The notes: a model not told the origin generated them from the sequence alone. Counted from the stretch's first letter, positions 51,285-61,280 are shown. The stretch is 64,000 nt of DNA from Pseudomonadota bacterium (GCA_023457895.1 JAEXAY010000031.1:62001-126000), one strand, 5' to 3'. A program made the numbers and translations.

Positions 51285-54200
51285 TCAATCCTTGCTCCCC
51301 TTGTCGCTGCCGCCCAGCAAATCGGCGAGGCCGGCGAACGGGCTATGTGCCGGGTTCGACTGACGTGCGGGCTTTTCCTCGCGCCGGGGGCCTCGCGGAG
51401 GACCGCCGGGCCCGGGATTACGCCGGTCCGACGGACGTTTCTTGCGCGGAGCGCCGGGGGCCGCATTGACGTTGGGTTTGCGGCGCGGTTGGCTGCGATT
51501 GCCGTCTCGCCGGTCACGGCCGTGATGCTCCTTGACCCGGCCATGCCAACTCCACAGCGGCGCGTCAGTCACCACAGCCGGGGGCGGTGACGCTTCAGCC
51601 GTTGCTGAGCCGGATGCGGCCGTCTCAGTGTCGCTCGTTGCGGCGGCAGGAGCGTCGGCGGTCGCCTCAGTAGCTTCTTCTGTGACCGTCCCGCCGCCGG
51701 TGCCGGTCGCCGGAGTTTCCGTTGCCGGCTCTTCAGCGGCCGGTTCAAACGCGGCGGGTTCTTCGCTAGCGGGCGCCGCCGCCGCTTCCGCTTCCGTTTT
51801 GGCCGGTTCGGCCGCTTCCGCCGCTGCGGGGGCAGCTTCCAGCTCAGTGCCTTCGGGCGTTGGCCCGTCATTCGCCGCACTACCGTCCCCACCGCCACGC
51901 GCTGGGCGAAAACCGAGCATCGCCAGCAGCTTGTGGAACGCGACCGTGTCAAGCCCGAGCGAGGTTGCCAGCGTCGCATCGAGCGGATAACGCGCGCGGC
52001 CCTTCCGATCGGCCTCGGGCACCACCTGTTCGGCGGCAACGCGCTGTTCATGGGCATTGCGTGCGACGCGCTCGATCATGTCGATCCGGAGCAGCAGCGG
52101 GCCGAGCGAGCGGAAGCCCGCATCGCGCGCACCATCGCGGATGTCGCGGTCCTCGCTGACAATACGTACCGCGCCCGCTGGCGGCTGCGCGCGCAACGGA
52201 CGGCCGTGCCATAACGAGAGCAGTGCGAGCCGCCAGCGTGCCGGTTCGGGCTTGAGCATTGCATGGAGGAACAGGTCGAGGCTGCCGACGGCAAGACCGA
52301 GCGGCTTGATCCGTGCGCGATCTTCGGGGGTGAGCGCGGCAAGCGACCGGTCGAGGCTGTGGCGCTGGGCGATCCCGCCTTCATCGACGAACGGTGCAAG
52401 GAAGCCGCGCAATGTCCCGCTCGCCTGGGCATCGCCCGCAATCTCGTGCGCTTTCACGAGCGGTTCGGCATGTTTGCCGATCTGCGTGTTGAGCCAGGTG
52501 GCGAGCCGCACGCGGATCGCTTCCTGCTGCTGGGCATGGGTGACGCCGCGCAGATGCTTGTCGATCTGGACCGTGGGCGCGAGCAGGCTGCCGCCCTTGG
52601 CAAGCTCGGCCACTACATCCTCCTGCCACAGGATCGCGGGTACACCGCCCGGCTCCGTCCTGAGGCTCAATTCCGCGTCGGGGGCGGCGGCGAGTTTCGC
52701 CGCGCGCTCTTGATATTCTTCAGCCAAATGCTTCTCCGCAGCTGCGAGTAACAGGCGATGGTCCGATGCGCGCGCCGCCTTGTCCGCGATGAAGCGGAAC
52801 CCGTGGAGCGTGCCGATCTCCTCACCTTCGACGAGCACCGCATTATCCGCAGTCACGCTCACCGCCAAGGCCTTATCGCCTTCGCCGAGCGATCGCAGCA
52901 GCAAGGAGGTGCGGCGGTCGACGAAGCGCTGGGTGAGGCGTTCGTGCAGCGCGTCCGAAAGCCGGGTTTCAACCGCACGGGCACGCTCGGCCATGATATC
53001 GGCGTTGAGCAGCCAGTCGGGACGGTGCGCAATGTAGCACCAGGTCCGCACCCCGGCGATCCGCGCCGCCAGCGTTTCGACATCTCCATCGGTACGGTCG
53101 AGCCGCGCGAGCTGGTCGGCGAACCAGCCGCCATCGACATGCCCCGCCATGCCGCCGCCCTTGCCGCCATCGACCGCCTGACCCGAGCGATAGCGCCACA
53201 GCCGGTGGATGAGGCGGGCATGGTGGTCGGCGCCCATCTTGAGGAAATCGGGAACGCCGCACACGTCCCACAGCCGGCGCACCATCGCCGGGCTGGTCGC
53301 GGCGCCGCGCACGTCGGCCTCATCGGCAAGGCGTTTCAGCACGGCGAGATCGATCGCTTCCGGTGCGGCGACGAGTTGGGGGCGGTCAGGCTGGGCCTCG
53401 AGATCGGCGAGCAGTGCGTCGACGCTGTCGAGGCTGGGATCGCCCTTGCGCCAGTAGAGCTGGCTCATGCGGGGGAAACGATGTTCCTCTATCGCCTCGA
53501 TTTCCTCGGGGGTGAAGGCGAGCGCGGCCTCGTTGCCGACCGTGCCGAAGGTACCGTCCTGCTGATGCCGTCCGGCACGGCCCGCGATCTGCGCCATCTC
53601 GGCGATGGTGAGACGGCGCAGCCGCCGTCCGTCGAACTTGTTGAGGCTGGCGAAGGCGACATGGTTGACATCGAGATTGAGCCCCATGCCGATTGCATCC
53701 GTCGCAACCAGATAATCGACCTCGCCGGCCTGATACATCGCCACCTGAGCGTTGCGGGTGCGCGGAGAAAGCGCGCCCATCACCACCGCCGCGCCGCCGC
53801 GCAGCCGCCGCAACGCTTCGGCGATGGCATAGACTTCCTCGGCGCTGAACGCGACGATCGCCGAGCGGCGGGGGAGGCGCGACAGCTTCTTGTGCCCGGC
53901 GTAGCTCAATGTCGAAAAGCGTGGGCGGCCGATGATCTCCGCCTCCGGGACGAGGCTGCGCACCAGCCCGCTCATGCTGTCCGATCCCAAAAACATCGTC
54001 TCGGCATAGCCGCGTGCCCGCAGCAGCCGGTCGGTGAAGACATGGCCACGCTCGGGATCCGCGCCGAGCTGGACCTCATCGACCGCGACGAAGGCCGCTT
54101 GCTGATCAAGCGGCATCGATTCGACCGTGGTCAAAAGATATTTCGCTCCGGGCGGCAGGATTTTCTCCTCGCCGGTGATCAGCCCGACCTGTGCCTCACC

Positions 54201-54365
54201 TTTCAGCGTTACCACCCGGTCGTAGATCTCGCGGGCGAGCAGGCGCAGCGGAAAGCCCATGATGCCGCTGGCATGCGCACACAATCGCTCGACTGCGAGA
54301 TGCGTTTTGCCGGTATTGGTCGGGCCGAGCACGGCGGTGACCGCGGAACGCGCGAAACTGGTCAT
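51285..54365 (-). CDS. Suv3-like DEAD/DExH helicase with long disordered tail
   Basis: A 1026-residue RNA helicase related to mitochondrial Suv3. Motif I is LGPTNTGKTHLA, the DEAD-equivalent is AVDEVQLGAD, motif III GSDSM, and motif VI AQIAGRAGRHQQDGTFG. The region to about 800 is conserved; from roughly 840 a Glu/Ala/Pro-rich stretch and then a basic Arg/Gly/Pro tail (RRKPNVNAAPGAPRKKRPSD) follow. The start ATG at 54365 gives the expected N-terminus; 94 further codons upstream overlap the SDR gene. It may unwind RNA for degradation. Confidence 0.9.
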   Translation of the reverse strand: MTSFARSAVTAVLGPTNTGKTHLAVERLCAHASGIMGFPLRLLAREIYDRVVTLKGEAQVGLITGEEKILPPGAKYLLTTVESMPLDQQAAFVAVDEVQLGADPERGHVFTDRLLRARGYAETMFLGSDSMSGLVRSLVPEAEIIGRPRFSTLSYAGHKKLSRLPRRSAIVAFSAEEVYAIAEALRRLRGGAAVVMGALSPRTRNAQVAMYQAGEVDYLVATDAIGMGLNLDVNHVAFASLNKFDGRRLRRLTIAEMAQIAGRAGRHQQDGTFGTVGNEAALAFTPEEIEAIEEHRFPRMSQLYWRKGDPSLDSVDALLADLEAQPDRPQLVAAPEAIDLAVLKRLADEADVRGAATSPAMVRRLWDVCGVPDFLKMGADHHARLIHRLWRYRSGQAVDGGKGGGMAGHVDGGWFADQLARLDRTDGDVETLAARIAGVRTWCYIAHRPDWLLNADIMAERARAVETRLSDALHERLTQRFVDRRTSLLLRSLGEGDKALAVSVTADNAVLVEGEEIGTLHGFRFIADKAARASDHRLLLAAAEKHLAEEYQERAAKLAAAPDAELSLRTEPGGVPAILWQEDVVAELAKGGSLLAPTVQIDKHLRGVTHAQQQEAIRVRLATWLNTQIGKHAEPLVKAHEIAGDAQASGTLRGFLAPFVDEGGIAQRHSLDRSLAALTPEDRARIKPLGLAVGSLDLFLHAMLKPEPARWRLALLSLWHGRPLRAQPPAGAVRIVSEDRDIRDGARDAGFRSLGPLLLRIDMIERVARNAHEQRVAAEQVVPEADRKGRARYPLDATLATSLGLDTVAFHKLLAMLGFRPARGGGDGSAANDGPTPEGTELEAAPAAAEAAEPAKTEAEAAAAPASEEPAAFEPAAEEPATETPATGTGGGTVTEEATEATADAPAAATSDTETAASGSATAEASPPPAVVTDAPLWSWHGRVKEHHGRDRRDGNRSQPRRKPNVNAAPGAPRKKRPSDRRNPGPGGPPRGPRREEKPARQSNPAHSPFAGLADLLGGSDKGSKD

Positions 54366-54405
54366 GGCGGGTTTACCAAAGCGGGGATCAAGGGGATCAG
54401 TTTGA

Positions 54406-55221
54406 TTATCGGACCGCACCCACCTGCTGCGCATAGCCCCCGGCCATGAACTGCTCGACCATGTCGAACAGCGCATCCGGATTGGCGCGGCGCAGGGTGA
54501 CGAGCCCCGCTTCCATGTCTCCGGCGAGCACAAATTCGCGCTGCTTCGCATCGATCGCGGCGAGGATGCGGTCGGCGGCCTCGGCGGTTGACATGCCATT
54601 TTCGATAGCATCGTCGGAAAAGCCGCGCGCCGTGCCGCTGGCATCAAGTGCGTTGACCGACACCTGCGTCTTCACCGATCCGGGGGCGACAACATAGACC
54701 TCAAGGCCGAGCGCGGCGACCTCGCTGCGCAACGCATCGGCATAGCCGACGAGCCCGTGCTTGGCCGCGCTATAGGCGGTGCGCAGCGGCGAGCCGACCA
54801 ACCCCGCTACGCTCGAGATCATCACGATCTGGCCCGAGCCCTGCGCGACCATCACGGGCAGCACCGCCTGGGTGAGCGCGACCGGCGCCTTGAGGTCGAC
54901 GTCGATGATGCGGTGATACACGCTCATGTCGGTTTCGACCGCGAGCGAGCGCTGCGAGATGCCGGCATTGTTGACCAGCACGTCAATGCGTCCGCTGTGC
55001 CCCTTCGCCTGTTCCACCAGATGCGGGATCGCGTCGAAATCCGTGGCCTCGAACGGCAGCACCAGATGACCGCCCGGGCATTCGGCCGCGACCCTTTCCA
55101 GTTCCGCGACGTTGCGCCCCGACAGGATCAGCGTCGCGGCGCGCGCCGCCCATCCCCGCGCCAGACCTTCCCCGATGCCCGACGACGCGCCCGTGATCCA
55201 TACCGTCTGCCTGCCGTTCAT
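54406..55221 (-). CDS. Short-chain dehydrogenase/reductase
   Basis: A 271-residue classical SDR. The cofactor motif is ITGASSGIGEGLA, NNAG is at about 90-93 (LVNNAGISQ), the catalytic Ser lies in MISSVAGLVG and Tyr/Lys in TAYSAAKHG. The TGASSGIGE form with an Arg after the beta2 strand suggests NADP. The substrate is unknown. It lies 40 bases upstream of the helicase gene on the same strand. Confidence 0.93.
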   Translation of the reverse strand: MNGRQTVWITGASSGIGEGLARGWAARAATLILSGRNVAELERVAAECPGGHLVLPFEATDFDAIPHLVEQAKGHSGRIDVLVNNAGISQRSLAVETDMSVYHRIIDVDLKAPVALTQAVLPVMVAQGSGQIVMISSVAGLVGSPLRTAYSAAKHGLVGYADALRSEVAALGLEVYVVAPGSVKTQVSVNALDASGTARGFSDDAIENGMSTAEAADRILAAIDAKQREFVLAGDMEAGLVTLRRANPDALFDMVEQFMAGGYAQQVGAVR

Positions 55222-55394
55222 CGCTCATTCCTCTGGTTGATGGCGCCCACTTTGGCAGGGCGCGACCGCAATGCAAGCGCGATTGCACTCGGTGTATGGC
55301 GATTAAGAGGCTTTTAACGCTACTTGTTTACAGATGCTCGCCGAACAAGCCCAAGGCGCTGGCCGTGGTGCCTTGTGGAAGCGGGATTGGGCAT

Positions 55395-56891
55395 TTGTAT
55401 TTCGACCGGCACATAGAGGACCTGAAGTTTGGCGGCGGCGGCGCGATCGCGCTCGACCGGCGTTTTGGTGCGCGTGGCGTGTCTGCGGTTCCGGATAAGC
55501 GGCGGATTGCCCGGCACTGGCGGAGCATCCTGACGGACCTGACGCCGGATCTCGCCTGTGATAGAGGCTCCGGGCGCTGGTGGCGCGGGCTTACAACGCT
55601 GACGCTGCTGTGTGGTTCGGCACTGGCGCTCGCGCCGGGCCTCCAGCCGATCGAGAGCATTGCCCCGCCGCCGCTCTCCTCTGGCGACTGGGATGAGGCG
55701 CAGGCGCAGATCATCGCCCCGCTCGCGCTCGGCGCCGATACCGGGAGCCGGATGGGATCGACCGACCGGGTGCGGCCGCTCGCGAATGCGCCTGAACGGC
55801 CCGAATTGATGCTGACCGCGACTCTGGCGCAGGGCGACAGCCTTGTCCGGCTATTGTCGCGTTCGGGCGTTGGCGCGGAGGATGCGCGCGGGGCGATGAA
55901 TGCGATCGCCACGGCCGTCGCACCGGCCGATATCCGGCCGGGCACGCGCATCGCGATCCGTCTCGGCAAGCGTGGCGAAATCGGAGGCGCGCGGCCGCTC
56001 GAACAGATGAGCTTTCGCGCCCGCTTCGATCTCAAGCTTGAACTGGTGCGCGTCGATGGCACGCTCAAACTCAGGCCACTGCCGGTCGCGGTCGATTCGA
56101 CGCCGCTCCGCATTCGCGGCACAATCGGAGACATGGGCCTCTATCGCGCGGCCCGCGCTGCCGGTGCACCCGCGGCCGCGGTGCAGGATTATCTGCGCGT
56201 GATCGCCAGTGAGAGCGACATTGGCGCCGATTATTTTCCGTCTGACCAGTTCGATCTTATCATCGACTATCGCCGCGCCGTGACGGGCGAAGTCGCGATA
56301 GGTGATCTCCTCTATGCCGGGCTTCAGCGCAACGGCCGCGCCGGCCTCCAGATCATGCGCTGGAAGAAGGACGGGCAGACGATATGGTACGACGCCGCGG
56401 GCGCAGGCAAGTCGCAGAGCGGGCTGGCAGTGCCTGTTCAAGGCGCGCGGGTCAGTTCCAACTACGGCTGGCGCATGCACCCGATCCTGCGCTTCCTGAA
56501 ACTCCACACCGGCACCGACTATGCCGCGCCGAGCGGGACACCGGTGCACGCAGTTGCCGACGGTACGATCAGCTATGCGGCGCGCAAAGGCGGTTACGGC
56601 AATTTCATCCAGCTGGATATCGGCGGCGGCCTCGCCTCGGGTTACGGGCATCTCAGCGCTTTTGCGGTGACGCCCGGGCAGCGCGTCTCGCGCGGACAGG
56701 TGATCGGCTATGTCGGATCGACCGGCATGTCGACCGGGCCGCACCTTCATTATGAAATGTACCGCAACGGTGCGCGCATCGACCCGCGCTCGGTCAATTA
56801 TGTCCAGAGCGCCGAACTCGAAGGCCGCGACCTTGCCGCGTTCCGCGCGCGGCTGGCGGAACTGATGGCCGTCCCGGGCGGCGGACGGTGA
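55395..56891 (+). CDS. M23 family metallopeptidase, membrane-anchored
   Basis: A 498-residue protein from the TTG at 55395, which gives LYFDRHIEDLKFGGGGA, the N-terminus expected for this type; a longer frame to the ATG at 55296 adds 33 odd residues. One transmembrane helix (LTTLTLLCGSALALAPGL) leads to a periplasmic part with LysM/OapA-like regions and a C-terminal LytM domain: LKLHTGTDYAAPSGTPV and GPHLHYEMY hold the zinc ligands. It should cut peptidoglycan cross-links. Compare the smaller M23 gene at 20917. Confidence 0.88.
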   Translation: MYFDRHIEDLKFGGGGAIALDRRFGARGVSAVPDKRRIARHWRSILTDLTPDLACDRGSGRWWRGLTTLTLLCGSALALAPGLQPIESIAPPPLSSGDWDEAQAQIIAPLALGADTGSRMGSTDRVRPLANAPERPELMLTATLAQGDSLVRLLSRSGVGAEDARGAMNAIATAVAPADIRPGTRIAIRLGKRGEIGGARPLEQMSFRARFDLKLELVRVDGTLKLRPLPVAVDSTPLRIRGTIGDMGLYRAARAAGAPAAAVQDYLRVIASESDIGADYFPSDQFDLIIDYRRAVTGEVAIGDLLYAGLQRNGRAGLQIMRWKKDGQTIWYDAAGAGKSQSGLAVPVQGARVSSNYGWRMHPILRFLKLHTGTDYAAPSGTPVHAVADGTISYAARKGGYGNFIQLDIGGGLASGYGHLSAFAVTPGQRVSRGQVIGYVGSTGMSTGPHLHYEMYRNGARIDPRSVNYVQSAELEGRDLAAFRARLAELMAVPGGGR

Positions 56892-56984
56892 GATGGGGAG
56901 GGGCGGACAGCAAACGCCGAAGACGCGGGTTTCATTAACCTTCACGCTTTCCCTTTGGTCAACTGGCCGTTAAACCCGCGCGCC

Positions 56985-57998
56985 ATGACCAAGCCGAACC
57001 TTTCTCCCGCCGCCTATCCCGCCACCCGTCTGCGCCGGACACGTGCGCATGCCTGGAGCCGGGCGATGGTGCGGGAAAATCTGGTGACGCCCGCTGACCT
57101 CATATGGCCGTTGTTCATTACCAGCGGGCAGGGCGTCGAAGAGCCAATCGCCTCGCTCCCCGGCGTGTCACGCTGGTCGGTTGACGGCATCGTTGCGCGC
57201 GCGAAGGAAGCGGTTGCGCTCGGTATTCCCTGCCTTGCACTATTTCCCAACACCGAGCTTCATCTGCGCAGCGATGATGGCGCGGAGGCGCTCAACCCCG
57301 ACAATCTGATGTGCCGCGCAATCCGGGCAATCAAGGACGCGTGCGGCAATGATATCGGTATTCTCACCGATGTCGCGCTCGACCCCTATACCAGCCACGG
57401 CCAGGACGGACTGATCGACGAGGATGGTTATGTCCTCAACGATGAGACGGTGGCGGTGCTGGTCGATCAGGCGGTCAATCAGGCCGAAGCGGGCGCGGAC
57501 ATCATCGCACCTTCGGACATGATGGACGGCCGCATCGGCATCATCCGCCGCGCACTCGAAATGGGCGAGCACCGCAATGTCCAGATCATGGCCTATGCCG
57601 CCAAATATGCGAGCGCCTTCTATGGCCCGTTTCGCGATGCGGTGGGTTCGCGCGGGCTGCTGAAGGGCGACAAGAAGGCCTATCAGATGGACCCCGCCAA
57701 CAGCGACGAGGCCTTGCGTGAGGTCGCCATGGATATAGCCGAAGGCGCCGACAGCGTGATGGTCAAGCCGGGCCTTCCCTATCTCGACATCATCGCGCGT
57801 GTACGCGACCATTTCGCGGTGCCGGTCTTCGCCTATCAGGTATCAGGCGAATATGCGATGATCGAGGCCGCGGTTGCGGCGGGCGCGGGCGAGCGCGATG
57901 CGCTGGTCATGGAAACACTGACCAGCTTCAAGCGTGCAGGCTGTTCGGGGGTGTTGACCTATCACGCTCCGCTGGCGGCGCGACTGCTGAACGGGTGA
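56985..57998 (+). CDS. hemB: Delta-aminolevulinic acid dehydratase
   Basis: A 337-residue enzyme that joins two aminolevulinates to porphobilinogen in heme synthesis. The active-site lysines lie in AYAAKYASAFYGPFRDA and in VMVKPGLPYLDI (Schiff base). The metal region ILTDVALDPYTSHGQDG has DPYTxHGHDG with no cysteines, so it is the Mg-dependent, alphaproteobacterial form and not the Zn form. The start ATG at 56985 is 30 bases inside a longer frame. It is 93 bases after the M23 gene. Confidence 0.96.
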   Translation: MTKPNLSPAAYPATRLRRTRAHAWSRAMVRENLVTPADLIWPLFITSGQGVEEPIASLPGVSRWSVDGIVARAKEAVALGIPCLALFPNTELHLRSDDGAEALNPDNLMCRAIRAIKDACGNDIGILTDVALDPYTSHGQDGLIDEDGYVLNDETVAVLVDQAVNQAEAGADIIAPSDMMDGRIGIIRRALEMGEHRNVQIMAYAAKYASAFYGPFRDAVGSRGLLKGDKKAYQMDPANSDEALREVAMDIAEGADSVMVKPGLPYLDIIARVRDHFAVPVFAYQVSGEYAMIEAAVAAGAGERDALVMETLTSFKRAGCSGVLTYHAPLAARLLNG

Positions 57999-58041
57999 GA
58001 CTGAGGACGCAGACACCGCGTTCCAATAAAGAAAGTTTACC

Positions 58042-60321
58042 GTGAACGACACTGTTATACCCCGGTCAGAGACGCAGCCCGAGCCTGAATCCTATAACGC
58101 CTCGCGCCGCTGGCTGTTCACGCTGACGATCCTCACTGGCAGTTTCCTGCTCTTCTTGGTCCAGCCCCTGGTCGCGCGCATGGCGATGCCGCGCCTCGGC
58201 GGTGCACCCGCGGTTTGGAACAGCGCGCAACTCGTTTATCAGGCCTTGCTGCTCGGTGGCTATGCCTATGCCCACTGGCTGTCGCAGCGCCTGCCGCGCC
58301 AGCAGGCGATGATCCATATCGGCCTGTTTCTGGTCGCTGCCTTGTGGCTGCCGGTCGGCCTTATCGCGGGCAACCCGCCCGCCAATTCCAGTGTCGTGCT
58401 GTTCGTCCCCTGGCTGCTCGCCGCCTCGATCGGGCCGCTGTTTCTCGCGGTTGCGGCGCAAGCGCCGCTGATGCAGCGATGGTTCCATTTCCATGCGCCC
58501 CATGCCGATCCCTATCCGCTCTACGCCGCGTCCAATTTCGGCAGCTTTGCAGGATTGCTGGCCTATCCGCTGGTGGTCGAGCCCTTGCTTGGCAGCAGCG
58601 CGCAAAGCTGGCTGTGGAGCGGCATTTACGGGTTGCTGTTCCTGCTGATGGCGGCCTGCGCCTATACCATTTATCGTGATCGCAGCGCGGTGGTGGCCGA
58701 AGACGTGACGGCTGCCGCAGCGATGGACGAAGCGCCGCCAACCCTTGTCCGCAAGCTCAAGTGGATCGCGCTCGCTGCGGTGCCTTCCGGGCTGATGCTG
58801 TCGACCACGACGCATCTCACCACAGACATGATGGCGGTCCCCTTATTGTGGGTGATTCCGCTCGGCATCTATCTGCTTAGCTTTTCCGTCGCTTTTGCCG
58901 AGAGGAGGGGCTTGGCCCGGCTGATCCTGTTCCTGAGCCCCTTTCTCATCATGACGCTGGGGGGAACTGCTTTGGTGTCAGCAACCCGCAGCCCCGTGTT
59001 GCTGATGGCAGCGAGTCTGGTTCTGCTGTTCATAGTGGCCGTCGCGCTTCACACGATGATGTATGAAGACCGCCCGAGTCCCAAATATCTCACCCAATTC
59101 TATCTGCTGATGTCGGTCGGCGGCGTGATCGGTGGTATCTTCTGCGCGCTGCTCGCCCCGGTACTGTTCAACTGGGTCTATGAGCACCCGCTGCTCATAC
59201 TCGCTGCCGGCGCGCTGGTGCCGCAACAGGCACTCATTCCGGTAATCCATCGTCTCGGGCTGCCGCTCCGGATCGCGCATCTTGTCCAATGGGTCATCGC
59301 AGGTGCGATTCTTGGCGGCGCTATCCGTTATCTCTACCATAATGGTAGTCCGCCAGACACACAGTTCGGGATTGCAGTGGTGGTTCTGCTGGTGATTGGC
59401 ATCTGGATGACCGGCAACCGCATTGCCTTTCTTATCATGCTGCTCGCAACCATGGCGGTCGCGGACGGCTGGAACAAAGTGCAACCGCGCCTTGAGGGTT
59501 TACGCACCCGCAGCTATTTTGGTGTCTATACGGTTTATCCGGACCATGGCGACAAACTCCAGAAACTGGTCAACGGCACGACGCTACATGGTTTGCAGCA
59601 TCTCGATCCGGCGCGTGCTACCGAACCGACCAGCTATTACGGGACGAGTTCGGGTGTAGGCATCGTGCTGTCGCGTGCGCCGCGCGTTTATCCCAACGCC
59701 AGGGTTGGCATTGTCGGGCTGGGAGCAGGCACGCTAGCCTGTTACAGACAGGCGGACCAGGACTGGCATCTCTACGAGATCGACCCGGTGATGGTTGACA
59801 TTGCGAAGGACCCCAAGAATTTCTCATTTTTGTCGCGCTGTGCGCCGGACGCCAAGATTCACGTCGGCGACGCTCGCCTTACGCTGGCGGACCAACCCGC
59901 CCAGTCGCTCGACGTACTGGTGATCGATGCCTTCTCCTCCGATGCGATCCCGATGCACCTCCTGACACGGGAGGCCTTTCAGGTCTATCGCCGCGTCCTG
60001 AGCCCCAAGGGTGTACTTGTGGTGCATATTTCAAACCGCTATTTCGATCTTGAGCCGGTGCTTGAAGCCGAAGCGCGCAAGGACGGGTGGGCTACGGCGG
60101 CCCGCTGGGATTCCCCGGATCCTGGCGACGCGGCGCTGACGGCATCAACCTGGGTTGCGATGGCTGCGGATGAAACGCTGCTCGACAATGCAACCGGCTA
60201 TGCGGCGGGCCAGCCCTACGAATGGTCTGCCTTGCGCGACGACAAGCCCTTCCGCGGCTGGACCGATGACTATGGTTCGGTCTTGCCGCTGGTCAAATTT
60301 TGGAAGAAGGAGGGCGAATGA
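58042..60321 (+). CDS. Membrane protein fused to a spermidine synthase-like domain
   Basis: A 759-residue fusion. Residues 1-480 hold about a dozen membrane helices (first block FLLFLVQPLVARMAMPRLGG). The C-terminal 260 residues form a spermidine synthase-like Rossmann domain: VGIVGLGAGTLACY, HLYEIDPVMVDIAKDP, HVGDARLTLA and VLVIDAFSSDAIPMHLLT. The polyamine-specific aspartates of SpeE are only partly kept, so the substrate may differ. The GTG start at 58042 is supported by context. Its stop overlaps the carbonic anhydrase start (ATGA). Confidence 0.88.
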   Translation: MNDTVIPRSETQPEPESYNASRRWLFTLTILTGSFLLFLVQPLVARMAMPRLGGAPAVWNSAQLVYQALLLGGYAYAHWLSQRLPRQQAMIHIGLFLVAALWLPVGLIAGNPPANSSVVLFVPWLLAASIGPLFLAVAAQAPLMQRWFHFHAPHADPYPLYAASNFGSFAGLLAYPLVVEPLLGSSAQSWLWSGIYGLLFLLMAACAYTIYRDRSAVVAEDVTAAAAMDEAPPTLVRKLKWIALAAVPSGLMLSTTTHLTTDMMAVPLLWVIPLGIYLLSFSVAFAERRGLARLILFLSPFLIMTLGGTALVSATRSPVLLMAASLVLLFIVAVALHTMMYEDRPSPKYLTQFYLLMSVGGVIGGIFCALLAPVLFNWVYEHPLLILAAGALVPQQALIPVIHRLGLPLRIAHLVQWVIAGAILGGAIRYLYHNGSPPDTQFGIAVVVLLVIGIWMTGNRIAFLIMLLATMAVADGWNKVQPRLEGLRTRSYFGVYTVYPDHGDKLQKLVNGTTLHGLQHLDPARATEPTSYYGTSSGVGIVLSRAPRVYPNARVGIVGLGAGTLACYRQADQDWHLYEIDPVMVDIAKDPKNFSFLSRCAPDAKIHVGDARLTLADQPAQSLDVLVIDAFSSDAIPMHLLTREAFQVYRRVLSPKGVLVVHISNRYFDLEPVLEAEARKDGWATAARWDSPDPGDAALTASTWVAMAADETLLDNATGYAAGQPYEWSALRDDKPFRGWTDDYGSVLPLVKFWKKEGE

Positions 60322-60881
60322 CCGATTCTCATCCCGGCGTCACGCTGATCTCCATCCACGGCAAGACGCCGCAAATCCATGACAGCGCATTCATCGCGCC
60401 GGGCTGTTGCATCATCGGCGATGTCACCATCGGCGCCGACGTCAGCATCTGGTATAACTGTACGCTCCGCGCCGACGTCAACCGCATCGTGATTGGCGCG
60501 CGTACCAATATCCAGGACAATAGCGTGATCCATTGCGACAGCCCGATGCCCGGCGCGCCCGACGGTTATCCAGCGATCATCGGTGAGGATGTGCTGGTCG
60601 GCCATCATGCCGTTGTACATGGCTGTATCCTCGAGGACCGCGCCTTTGTCGGCATGAGCGCGACCGTGATGAATGGCGCGCGGATTGAAACCGATGGCAT
60701 GCTTGCGGCGGGCGCGATGCTGACGCCGGGCAAGACGCTGCTCGGTCGCCAGCTCTGGTCAGGCGTTCCGGCGCGCTATGTCCGCGATCTCACCGATGAG
60801 GCGCTCGCCGAAATGCAGACCGGGGTTGCCCATTATGTCGAAAATGGCCGTGCCCACAAACAGGCCATCACGCAGGGCTGA
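60318..60881 (+). CDS. Gamma carbonic anhydrase-family protein
   Basis: A 187-residue left-handed beta-helix protein with hexapeptide repeats. The zinc histidines are seen in NSVIHCDS and GHHAVVHGC, matching CamH/YrdA-type gamma carbonic anhydrases; the acidic proton-shuttle loop of Cam is absent, as in YrdA. It may hydrate CO2 or act on an acyl-thioester, and activity cannot be told from sequence. It overlaps the preceding gene by 4 bases, so the two are translated together. Confidence 0.9.
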   Translation: MTDSHPGVTLISIHGKTPQIHDSAFIAPGCCIIGDVTIGADVSIWYNCTLRADVNRIVIGARTNIQDNSVIHCDSPMPGAPDGYPAIIGEDVLVGHHAVVHGCILEDRAFVGMSATVMNGARIETDGMLAAGAMLTPGKTLLGRQLWSGVPARYVRDLTDEALAEMQTGVAHYVENGRAHKQAITQG

Positions 60882-60905
60882 TTACGTTTCAATGGCGCAA
60901 TACGG

Positions 60906-61280
60906 ATGATTGCGCGCTTCCGGCAATGGGCGTGGGCGATCAAACGCGACGTCGTGGCGCTATGGCTGGCGGCGCGCGATCCCCGGGTGCCCTGGTATGT
61001 CAAGGCGGTGGCGGCCATTGTTGCCGCCTATGCATTGTCACCACTTGACCTCATCCCTGATTTCATTCCCGTGCTGGGCTATCTCGATGACCTACTGCTG
61101 GTCCCGCTGGGGATTATCGTGGCGGTGCGGCTTATCCCACCGCCGGTCATGGCCGATTTGCGCGAACAGGCCGCCGCCCGTGATAAACCATCGTCGACCG
61201 CCGGGATGATCGCGATCCTCATGATCTGGATCGCGGCGGGGAGCCTCGCCGGCTGGCTCCTCTGGGCGCGTTACCGCTAG
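60906..61280 (+). CDS. YkvA/DUF1232 membrane protein
   Basis: A 124-residue protein with the DUF1232 signature AAYALSPLDLIPDFIPVLGYLDDLLLV, whose first half (ALSPLDLIPDFIP) is diagnostic. A second helix ends the protein. Function unknown. It follows the carbonic anhydrase gene by 24 bases, and its last 4 bases overlap the tadA stop on the other strand. Confidence 0.9.
   Translation: MIARFRQWAWAIKRDVVALWLAARDPRVPWYVKAVAAIVAAYALSPLDLIPDFIPVLGYLDDLLLVPLGIIVAVRLIPPPVMADLREQAAARDKPSSTAGMIAILMIWIAAGSLAGWLLWARYR

Noticed and set aside
52758..54449. A 563-codon frame antisense to the helicase
   Set aside because: Shadow frame; helicase motifs I-VI are on the other strand.
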